Positions 1-7,500 of a stretch of DNA of 9,376 nucleotides are shown here, piece by piece (the first letter of the stretch is position 1; every line of letters starts with the position of its first letter). The notes under the pieces are model-generated. The model made no database searches. It was given only the letters and a program-made list of their open reading frames with translations, and was not told where the DNA came from. Both the position numbers and the translations under genes were made by a program. Origin of the DNA: Scatosoma sp964504025 (GTDB lineage: Bacteria > Bacillota > Clostridia > Christensenellales > Borkfalkiaceae); assembly GCA_964504025.1 (NCBI GenBank), contig CAZDCO010000043.1:1-9376 (forward strand), given 5' to 3'.

Positions 1-70
1 AGGCGACGGGGTTCGAACCCACGACCTCAGCGTCCCGAACGCTGCGCGCTACCAACTGCGCTACGCCTCG
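1..70 (-). tRNA. tRNA-Pro (anticodon CGG), 3' end cut by window edge
   Basis: Read on the minus strand, the 5' acceptor strand CGAGGCG begins at 70. The D arm GCGC/GCGC follows, then the anticodon stem CAGCG/CGCTG enclosing the loop TTCGGGA, and then the T loop TTCGAAC. The anticodon CGG lies at plus positions 37-35, so this tRNA reads the proline codon CCG. The 3' acceptor strand stops at CGCCT. Two acceptor bases, the discriminator and any CCA lie outside the window. Two of the five T-stem pairs are G-U type wobbles, which is acceptable. The fold and the identity are read directly from the sequence. Confidence 0.96.
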
Positions 71-104
71 ATTTTCTTTTCGTTTTGCCATTCAAAACGC
101 ATAT

Positions 105-133
105 ATTATAGCAAAACAAAAAGGAAAAGTCAA
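105..133 (-). promoter_or_regulatory. SigA-type promoter of tRNA-Pro
   Basis: On the minus strand there is a -35 box TTGACT (133-128), a 17-base spacer, and a -10 box TATAAT (110-105) preceded by TGC, giving an extended -10. The predicted start is near 98, which leaves a 5' leader of about 28 bases before the mature tRNA. The near-consensus boxes and ideal spacing suggest strong, constitutive expression, as expected for a tRNA gene. Confidence 0.88.
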
Positions 134-185
134 TTCTTTTTCGCTATCAATCACAACTATTTTTGACAAATTCGATTTTTATGTG

Positions 186-1187
186 TTACATAAACGTCGC
201 GCTCGTCAATTCGTACGTCAATACGCCCAAATTCAACGAAAGAGGGACTTGATAACGCAAAACTACGTTCCGATATTCGTTTTTTGTCGAAGAAGTCGTC
301 GCGGCGATTTCCAACGTTTGCGACATACCCGGGTTTTTATCGTTCAACGCTATGGTAACGGGATAATAGGAAATTTCCTTATCGATCTCCGCGCCGTTGA
401 GGGTAAAATTGCGCTTCTCCGTCGTCTTCGAGCCGAATTGCGCGGTGATGAGTTGCGCTCTATCGACGTAAGGGGAATACACGGCGAGGGTAGGCGTGCC
501 GACGACCGTCGTCGGATCGATACCGCGGAGTGCCACGAAAAGTTGTTCGTTGTCGATATTCGTATAGCTCTCGTCCCTTTTAACGGAATGTTCGTTTGTA
601 GTCGTAGGAATCGTTTCGCCTTCCGCCACGCCTTCGGGCATGGACGTTACCGTCTTTGCCTTTCCCGTGGTATAATCGATTTCCGTCGTCGTTTCATAAT
701 AGACGTAGCTGTCTTCTACCGTTGCGGCGGCGTTGCTGACGGGGGAGTGGCTCTTGATCTTCTTAAGGCTTTTCAAAGGTTGTAAGCCCTCGTTTGCCGT
801 CTTAAACGTTGCTTCGGATAAAACGACGTCGTTAAAGAGTTCCGATTTTTCACCGTTACATTCGTATACGACGGAAATATCGAGCTGCGTCGTATATTTA
901 TAATACACGCTGCCGTTCTCGTCCGCGTACGAAGCGAGCACCGCCGTGTATGTGCCTGCGTTGGGATAATCGACCGAATAATTAAAGTTCATGCCCGTGC
1001 TTTTTTCGAACGATACCTTGTAAGTCAGGCGTTCGACGGCGTTCGGCTTCGATGCGATACTTGCGTTTTCCTGCCAAAGGGGGGAGAACGCAATTTTTTT
1101 GTCGCTGTTACAGCCGACGAGTACCGTCGTGCCGATCGTGGCGAGTAGGAGCAGAGATACTATTTTTTTCGTGTTTTTTCGTTGCAT
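186..1187 (-). CDS. Unrecognised secreted lipoprotein
   Basis: The 333-residue product has a classical lipoprotein signal. A basic start with K4, K7 and K8 is followed by a hydrophobic stretch at about residues 9-23 and the lipobox LVGC with C26. It is therefore expected to be exported by Sec, lipidated on C26 and held on the outer face of the membrane. The mature part is rich in Thr, Ser and Tyr with many alternating hydrophobic residues, suggesting a beta-rich extracellular domain. I see no catalytic motif and do not recognise the family. The start is supported by AAAAGG (1203-1198) ten bases upstream and a near-perfect promoter. It is transcribed away from addBA, and the two genes share a regulatory region. 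I see no convincing terminator after its TAA (188-186), so transcripts may run into the tRNA-Pro gene. The lipoprotein class is secure; the function is unknown. Confidence 0.88.
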   Translation of the reverse strand: MQRKNTKKIVSLLLLATIGTTVLVGCNSDKKIAFSPLWQENASIASKPNAVERLTYKVSFEKSTGMNFNYSVDYPNAGTYTAVLASYADENGSVYYKYTTQLDISVVYECNGEKSELFNDVVLSEATFKTANEGLQPLKSLKKIKSHSPVSNAAATVEDSYVYYETTTEIDYTTGKAKTVTSMPEGVAEGETIPTTTNEHSVKRDESYTNIDNEQLFVALRGIDPTTVVGTPTLAVYSPYVDRAQLITAQFGSKTTEKRNFTLNGAEIDKEISYYPVTIALNDKNPGMSQTLEIAATTSSTKNEYRNVVLRYQVPLSLNLGVLTYELTSATFM

Positions 1188-1212
1188 ATCGTTTTTGCCT
1201 TTTAAGAAACGT

Positions 1213-1226
1213 CCGTTTGATAACGG
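1213..1226 (-). other. Short hairpin at the 5' end of the lipoprotein mRNA
   Basis: The arms CCGTT and AACGG enclose a four-base loop (ATCA on the mRNA strand). With the predicted start near 1230, the hairpin would occupy roughly the first 4-17 bases of the message. It could protect the 5' end or be a small operator, but five base pairs is weak evidence. Confidence 0.35.
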
Positions 1227-1236
1227 CTACTCTACT

Positions 1237-1265
1237 ATTATAGCATATTATTTCCGATTTGTAAA
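1237..1265 (-). promoter_or_regulatory. SigA-type promoter of the lipoprotein gene
   Basis: On the minus strand the -35 box TTTACA (1265-1260) is followed by a 17-base spacer and the -10 box TATAAT (1242-1237), preceded by TGC. The predicted start is near 1230, giving a leader of about 43 bases before the ATG at 1187. The boxes match the consensus at 5 of 6 and 6 of 6 positions. Confidence 0.85.
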
Positions 1266-1277
1266 AACAAAATTGAG

Positions 1278-1301
1278 TTTTCACGAAAAATATTGTGAAA
1301 A
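1278..1301. promoter_or_regulatory. Inverted repeat midway between divergent promoters
   Basis: TTTTCAC (1278-1284) and GTGAAAA (1295-1301) form a perfect 7-base inverted repeat around a 10-base AT-rich spacer. The half-site centres are 17 bases apart. From the predicted starts, it covers about -48 to -71 of the lipoprotein promoter and about -51 to -74 of the addB promoter. This symmetric placement suits a dimeric regulator acting on both genes, but AT-rich DNA can produce such repeats by chance. Confidence 0.4.
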
Positions 1302-1326
1302 ATCGCTGAAATTTTACGTAAAAAGG

Positions 1327-1340
1327 CGAACGAATGTGCT
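1327..1340. promoter_or_regulatory. Possible LexA/DinR-like box over the addB -10
   Basis: CGAAC-GAAT-GTGCT resembles the Gram-positive SOS operator CGAAC-N4-GTTCG. The left half matches fully and the right half at 3 of 5 positions, so 8 of 10 in total. It overlaps the TGC and the first base of the addB extended -10, where a bound repressor would block polymerase. The imperfect right half and the lack of a second site keep this a hypothesis. Confidence 0.35.
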
Positions 1341-1345
1341 ATAAT
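1337..1345 (+). promoter_or_regulatory. Extended -10 promoter of addBA
   Basis: TGC directly followed by a perfect TATAAT (1340-1345) makes an extended -10 element. No good -35 lies at the 17-base distance; the nearest, TTTACG (1313-1318), has a 21-base spacer, so the promoter probably depends on the TG motif. The predicted start is near 1352, giving a leader of about 70 bases before addB. The weak -35 region fits modest expression or dependence on a regulator. Confidence 0.75.
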
Positions 1346-1366
1346 TATAGTATACGAAAAAGCAAA

Positions 1367-1409
1367 GCCGCGCGATAGGCGATGGGCGCGAAAGTGAAAG
1401 GCGCGCGGC
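1367..1409 (+). promoter_or_regulatory. GC-rich hairpin in the addB leader, next to the RBS
   Basis: GCCGCGCG (1367-1374) and CGCGCGGC (1402-1409) are perfectly complementary over 8 G-C pairs, with a 27-base loop. The 3' arm ends directly before the Shine-Dalgarno sequence AGGGAG (1410-1415), which is seven bases from the ATG at 1423. A structure this close could limit ribosome access or stabilise the leader. There is no T run after it, so it is not an intrinsic terminator. The pairing is seen; the role is inferred. Confidence 0.5.
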
Positions 1410-1422
1410 AGGGAGAAAAAAT

Positions 1423-4400
1423 ATGTTTACGGTCGTAACGGCGTATACCCTTTCCGAATGTATGGACGAGCTGGTGGCTCGCGTAAAAAAGAACGAGGAA
1501 AGAGGGGAACGGAATTTAATTTTTTGCGAGGACAGGTTGACTTTGGTTGCCGAACGCGCACTTGCGTCGGCACTCGGCGGTACGTTTTTGACGTCCGTAA
1601 CGACGTTCGCGCGCTATTTGAGTGCGCCGAAACAGACGGTGAGTAAGCAAGGCTCCGTCATGGCGGTGGCGAACGGCATTGCCGAATTGTGGCGCGAGGG
1701 AAAGTTGCATTGTTTTAAGGCGGACACGGGCGTCGGAAACAACGCCAAAGCAATCTATGAAACGCTTGCGCAGTTGTTCGCGTCCGAAGTGGACGGCGAG
1801 TTACTCCGCGAGAGTGCGGCGCAGTTGACGGACGACGTATTGAAACGCAAAATTACCGATTTGGCGGAGATTTCCGATCGCTACGTCGCGTTTTTGGACG
1901 AGCGCGGATTTATGGACGAAAGTCGGTATCTTTCCCTGTTGCCGTCCGCGTTGCGCGAGGATAAAAGCCTGTCGGGTACGAACGTATTTTTCTTATGCTA
2001 CACTTCGTTTACCGCCCAAGCGTTGCGCGCGGTACGCGCGGCGTTGGAGAGTGCGCGCGGCGTATACGGCGTGTTTTGCGGCGGCGAAGAGGATATCTAC
2101 ACCAACCGTGCGGCGCAGACGTTCACGCGCGTTTGTAAAGAGTACGAGGACGGGCAAACGTTACGCTGCGGCGTACCCCTCGACGGCGAGGCGGAAGCGT
2201 TACGAAAGGGCTTATTCAACCCCGAACGAGCGAAAAAAACGCGCGTAACGACGGACAAAATTCACCTTTTCGAGGCGGACGACAAAACGGCGGAAGCGGA
2301 GTACGTAGCCGTGCAAATTCGCCGCGCCATGGCGGAAGATTCCACGCTACGCTATCGCGATTTTGCCGTGCTCACGGCGAATACAGAAGCGTATTCGTTG
2401 GCGTTGAAACGGGCGTTCGGCGAATACGGCGTGCCCTACTTTATCGACGAGAAAAAATCGTTAAAACGACACCCCTTGGCGGAGTTTTTATCCGCCTGTT
2501 TCCGTGTGGTTGCCGAGAAATATTCGCCCGCGTCCGTGCAGGCGTTGACGCAAAACGTCTTTTTCGGGGAGAGCGACGACTATCGGAATTATCTCCTGAA
2601 ATTCGCCAACTACCGCGGCGGCGCGAAACGGGAAATCAAGCAAAGCGAAGCAGTTACGCAAACGTTCGATATCGCCGCGTTGCAAGAGGCTCGTTCGCGG
2701 CTGCTTGCGGCGACGGGTACGATCAAGAATAAAGGTACGGGCAAGGAATATTGCGAGAGCGTGCGCGCGATTTTATCCGCCTTTCACGCACGCGAAAAGT
2801 TGGAAGAATATTCCGAACGGATCGAGGACGTATCTCAAAAGAGTTATCTTTCTCAAATCGACGGCGCGTTGGATCGGCTGTTGACGGAAGCGGAATGGTT
2901 GACGGAAAATCGGGAAATGACGGTGAAGGAGTTTGCCGTTATGTTAGAGGACGGCTTGGGGGCGACGGAAATCTCCTTGATTCCCCTGAAAAAGGACGCC
3001 GTCTTTATCGGCGATCTCACCGAGAGCCGCATTGAAAAGGTTGCCGTGCTGTTCGCCGTAGGCATGACCGAGGACGTGCCTGCCACCGCCGTCGATACCG
3101 CCGTTATCTCCGATCGCGAATTGTCGCGGCTTGCGGAGGTAAAAACGCGGATAGAACCTACCGTCGCGGAAGTAAATCTCCGCTCGCGTGAGTGCGCGTG
3201 CTTGAATCTTTGCACCTTTTTACGGGAATTGCACCTTTCCTATCCCTTGGCGGCGGACGGTAGCGAGCCGTCGGTCAGCGACGTGTTGCGCTACGTGGAC
3301 GAAGTCTTCCAAACAGCGGAGGGGGCGGCGTTGCCGCGTAGAAAGAAATTAAACGAGGACGAATTCGTGTACCGTTGCGCGGCTGCCGCGCCTGCCGTAC
3401 GCGAGTTGTTGGAAAAGCGGAACGAGTATACGAATAAGCAATCGGATACCCGTAGAATCTACTCTTCGTTGTACACCGCGCTCGATAAACTCAGCGTGCA
3501 GGAAAAGGACGATTATTTGATAGAAGCGGAGGATACCGCGCGTATCCGTCGCGGCGAGGAGTTGTTCTTTAAGGACGGGCGCATTTCGCCCACGGCGTTA
3601 GAGGGGTATTTCTCCTGTCCGTTCCGTAACTACGCCGAACGCGGTTTGCGTTTGAAAGAACGGGAAGAAACGGCGGTCATGGCGGTGGATACGGGTAACT
3701 TTATCCACGAATTGTTGGAGATTACGGCAAAGCGCGCCGAGGAAATCGATAGCGACGAGGGAATGTACGCGCTCGCGTTGGACGAGGGGAGGAAAATTTT
3801 GCAAAAACCCGTGTACGCCGCGCAGTCGGATACCGCTTCGGGCGAAGTGTTCGGGGAGAAATTGCTTGCCGAGGGCGCAACCGTCGCCGTGGCGGCGTAT
3901 CGACAAATTAAAAATTCGAAATATCGCGTGGAAGCCACGGAAAAATCGGTCTACACGGACGAATTGCGCGGTAAAGTCGATCGCGTGGACGGCTCGGACG
4001 AGTACGTCCGTATCGTCGATTATAAGACGGGTAGCATTGACGATTCGGCGACGTCCTATTATACGGGGCGGAAGTTACAAATGCAGTTGTATATGTCCGT
4101 TTTGCAAGGTGAACGCATACCTGCCGGCGTGTTTTACTTCCCTGCTTCCATTCAATTTACCGAAGAGGGCGTGCAAAAATTCCAAATGAAAGGGTTTATG
4201 AACGGCGATCGGAACGCCGTGCTGTGCGGCGATTCGCACCTGTCCGAGGGAGAGCGGAGCGCGTATTTTCCTGCCGTACTCGGCGACAACGCGCGCAGTA
4301 AGCGCGTGATGGACGAAAGCGAATTTCGCGACTTTATCGACTATTCCGTGCACGTGGCAAGACGGGGCGCGAGCGAGTTAAAGCAAGGGTACGTGGCGGC

Positions 4401-4548
4401 GAGTCCGTACAAAAACGGGTGCGAATATTGCAAGTACGGCGGTATGTGCGGTTTCAAACGGGACAAGGAAGAGGCACGCAACGAAAGTTCGATCGATCCG
4501 TCGGCGATTGCGGCGATCGCGAAAAAACAAAGAGAAGGAGAACGGTAA
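1423..4548 (+). CDS. addB: ATP-dependent helicase/nuclease subunit B (AddB)
   Basis: AddB pairs with AddA to process double-strand DNA ends for RecA-dependent repair in the cytoplasm; in this family it cuts the 5'-ended strand. At 1041 residues it is somewhat shorter than the roughly 1,160-residue Bacillus subtilis protein. The C-terminal RecB-type nuclease is clear: H762, D853 in GKVDRVD, D866 and K868 in VDYKTG, and Q886 in the QxxxY motif. Four cysteines at the family's Fe-S positions are present: C732 (YFSCPF) and C1000, C1003 and C1009 (Cx2Cx5C). The N-terminal helicase-like half is degenerate. Where AddB normally has a GRxGSGKT Walker A, this protein begins FTVVTAYTLSEC, with no P-loop. 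The start is secure: AGGGAG lies seven bases upstream, and an in-frame TAG at 1348 rules out a longer version carrying a P-loop. The stop is 3 bases from addA, giving a tight operon. Confidence 0.94.
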   Translation: MFTVVTAYTLSECMDELVARVKKNEERGERNLIFCEDRLTLVAERALASALGGTFLTSVTTFARYLSAPKQTVSKQGSVMAVANGIAELWREGKLHCFKADTGVGNNAKAIYETLAQLFASEVDGELLRESAAQLTDDVLKRKITDLAEISDRYVAFLDERGFMDESRYLSLLPSALREDKSLSGTNVFFLCYTSFTAQALRAVRAALESARGVYGVFCGGEEDIYTNRAAQTFTRVCKEYEDGQTLRCGVPLDGEAEALRKGLFNPERAKKTRVTTDKIHLFEADDKTAEAEYVAVQIRRAMAEDSTLRYRDFAVLTANTEAYSLALKRAFGEYGVPYFIDEKKSLKRHPLAEFLSACFRVVAEKYSPASVQALTQNVFFGESDDYRNYLLKFANYRGGAKREIKQSEAVTQTFDIAALQEARSRLLAATGTIKNKGTGKEYCESVRAILSAFHAREKLEEYSERIEDVSQKSYLSQIDGALDRLLTEAEWLTENREMTVKEFAVMLEDGLGATEISLIPLKKDAVFIGDLTESRIEKVAVLFAVGMTEDVPATAVDTAVISDRELSRLAEVKTRIEPTVAEVNLRSRECACLNLCTFLRELHLSYPLAADGSEPSVSDVLRYVDEVFQTAEGAALPRRKKLNEDEFVYRCAAAAPAVRELLEKRNEYTNKQSDTRRIYSSLYTALDKLSVQEKDDYLIEAEDTARIRRGEELFFKDGRISPTALEGYFSCPFRNYAERGLRLKEREETAVMAVDTGNFIHELLEITAKRAEEIDSDEGMYALALDEGRKILQKPVYAAQSDTASGEVFGEKLLAEGATVAVAAYRQIKNSKYRVEATEKSVYTDELRGKVDRVDGSDEYVRIVDYKTGSIDDSATSYYTGRKLQMQLYMSVLQGERIPAGVFYFPASIQFTEEGVQKFQMKGFMNGDRNAVLCGDSHLSEGERSAYFPAVLGDNARSKRVMDESEFRDFIDYSVHVARRGASELKQGYVAASPYKNGCEYCKYGGMCGFKRDKEEARNESSIDPSAIAAIAKKQREGER
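4535..4540 (+). promoter_or_regulatory. RBS of addA inside the end of addB
   Basis: AAGGAG lies within the last codons of addB, 11 bases before the addA ATG at 4552. The spacing is a little long, but no better site is available; a second AAGG is only one base from the start. Ribosomes finishing addB would end next to this site, which fits translational coupling of the two subunits. Confidence 0.7.
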
Positions 4549-4551
4549 GGT

Positions 4552-7500
4552 ATGTCGCAAGAAAATAAAAATACGTATACGTCCGAACAGCTTGCGGCGA
4601 TCGAAGCGCAGGGGCATACGATCGTTTCCGCTTCGGCTGGAAGCGGTAAAACGACGGTGATGATAGAGAAAATCATTCGCTTTATCGCGGACGACGGCGG
4701 TAACGTGGACGAAGTGCTCGCGGTAACGTTTACCAAAAAAGCGGCGTCGCAAATGAAGGAAAAATTGCGCAAGGCTCTCGTCAAGGCAATCAACGCCGAG
4801 GGAGTCAACGCGGAACGTCGCGCGGCGTTGAAAAAACAATTAGACGGCGTGCAGTCGGCGGATATTTCCACCATTCACTCCTTTTGCGCGAAGACGTTGC
4901 GTACCTATTTCTACGCCGTCGGCGTGGATAACGCCTTTCGGATCATCAACGACGAGGACGCGGAGGGCACGGCGTTGAAAAACGCGGCGTTGGACGAAGT
5001 CTTCGAGGAAGGGTACGAAAATAAGGACGAAAGGTTTTTACACCTGTTGTCCGTGTATTGGAGAAAAAAGAGCGATAATGCCCTGCGCGGCATTTTGTTG
5101 TCGGCGTATAAAACGCTGCGTAACCGCGCGGACTATCGCGCGTATTTGCAGGCTTCGGGCAGTTACGACGAGGCGATGTTCGAGCGCGTTTGCGCCGACT
5201 TATTCCTCGTTTTGAAACGGAAATGCGCGTATTATAAAGAATACGTCGAGGACGAGCGTATCTATTTCGAGGAAGAGGGCAAAACGCCCTTCGAGCTTTG
5301 TAAACAGCTGCAATCGGCGTTGGACGACGTGTTGCAAGCTCCCGACTATTTCACCGCGTGCGCGTTGGAAAAGGAAAAGTTTTCGGTGGTGCGCGGCAGC
5401 AAAAAGGACGGCGAGGAACGGCGCGTTCATATCCAAAGACTGTCGGCGTTGCGCGCCAAAGTTACGGATATTTTCAACGAGTTATCGACGACGGGCAAGC
5501 GCGAGGACGAGTTGCAGGCGTTCTTAACTTCGGCAAAGACGGCGGATGCGTTGGCGGCGTACCTGTTGAAATTCGACGACAAGTTTTCCGAAATGAAAGC
5601 GGAACGCAGCGTACTCGATTATAACGATTTGGAGCATAAGACGTTGCAGTTGTTGCAGTCGGAAGAACGGGCGAAGGAAATTCGGGCGAAGTATCGCTAC
5701 GTATTCGTGGACGAGTATCAAGACGTGAACCCCGTGCAAGAGGCGATCGTATCGCTCGTCGGCGGCGACAATTTGTTCTTGGTCGGCGACGTGAAACAAT
5801 CGATCTACGGGTTTAGAGGGAGCAAGTCGAAATTCTTCGTGGAAAAGCAACGCACGTTCGCCGCGGAGGGCGGCAACAGATTGTTGATGAAACGCAATTT
5901 CCGCAGCTCGGACACGGTGTTGGACGCAGTCAACGCGCAGTTTTCGTTGGCGATGACGCCGCAAACGTGCAACGTAAATTACGCGGTGGATTCGTACATG
6001 GAGCGCGGCGGCAGGTATCCCGTGGGCGGCGGCAGAGTGCAAATCCATTGCCTGCCCGAAGAGGAGAAAAAAGAACCGCCGTTGCGCGGCGTCTATTCGG
6101 TCATGGCGCACACGGGCAAGCAGGAGCGCGAGGAACGCGCGTCGGCAAAGGTAATCAAGCACATCATCGAAGCGGAACGTTCGCGCACGTGGTTTAACGC
6201 GGACGCGGGACGGGAAGAACGGGTGCGTTATTGCGATATAGCCATTCTCTCTCGAAAAAAGCAGGGCGCAATCGCCAAGACGGTGGCGGCTCTTGCTGCG
6301 GAAGGAATCCCCGTGGCGTCCGCTTCGACGGTGAATATTTGCGACTACGCGGAGATTAAAACGCTGATCGATATTTTGTCGTTGATCGATAACGCTGCGC
6401 AGGATATACCGCTTTGTAGCGCGTTGTTGTCCGCGGTGGGCGGCTGCACGTTGGACGATTTGGCGGACGTCCGCTTGGCGTACCCGAACGAACGCTTTTT
6501 CCGCACCGCTTGCAGCGCGTACGCACGCGAAAAAACCGATCTCGCCGCACATAAATTACGCGCGTTTTTCGAGCGTTTGGACGAGGCGCGCACGCTGTCG
6601 GGCGTGTTGTCGGCTGGGGAGTTGTTGACGAAACTGATCACCGATACGCGTATGGAAGCGTATTTGCTGTCCAAGGATAACGGCGCGGCGTGCTTGAAGC
6701 GCGTACACCGCTTTATCGAGGAAACGACGACGGACGAACCTCTGTCCGTGCACGCCTTCTTGCAACGCTTGCGGAATTTAGATTATAACGTGCCCTTTAA
6801 CGAGAACGCAGGGGAAGATTCGGTAAAAGTCCTCACGATGCACTCCTCCAAGGGCTTAGAATATCCCGTGGTGATTTTGGACGATTTGAACGCGACCTTC
6901 CGCGGCGTGGATCGGGACGAAGTCCTCGTCGAAGAGGAGTACGGTTTAGCCCCTCGCGCGTTCGACACCGAAAACATGTTGCGCAAGGAAACGCTCTTGC
7001 GCCGCTTGCACGACCATAAACAACAGGAAAACTCTATCGTGGACGAACTGAATTTGTATTACGTAGCGTTGACGCGCGCGAAGGATACTCTGCATTTGTT
7101 GTTCAAGAAAAGGAGTGCGTTCGCCGACGTGAAATACGCCCGTTCGTTCGCCGATTTTACCGATTTTTCCGTTTGGGAAAAGTATGTGGTGCAAGACGAA
7201 TTGTTCGACGTGCCGAAACAAGAACGCATGCCGCTCGTGTTCGATCCCGATCAGGCGTTGGCGAAGCGGATCATGGACGCGTTCACGTGGGAGTACGCGC
7301 ACGCAGGCTATGAAAACCTGCCTGTGAAGAGTTCGGCAACCCAACTGATGGACGACGGCGCGATCGCAACCGACTACGGCGCGGATGCCTCGCAGGAAGA
7401 ACGGGCGAAAGAGTGGGCAAGCACGGGCGCGACAGGCAAGGAACGCGGCGTGGCGTATCACGCGTTTTTGGAACGGGTAGACTTTTCTCGCCTGACGGAA

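Noticed and set aside
134..185. Possible terminator after the lipoprotein gene
   Set aside because: The region has several A and T runs but no hairpin with a G-C-containing stem that I could pair, so no terminator is called.
5524..6552. Long minus-strand open frame opposite addA (342 codons)
   Set aside because: Its translation is rich in Arg and His, with no start signal or domain. It lies opposite an addA reading frame with clear helicase motifs, so it is a by-product of G+C-rich codons.
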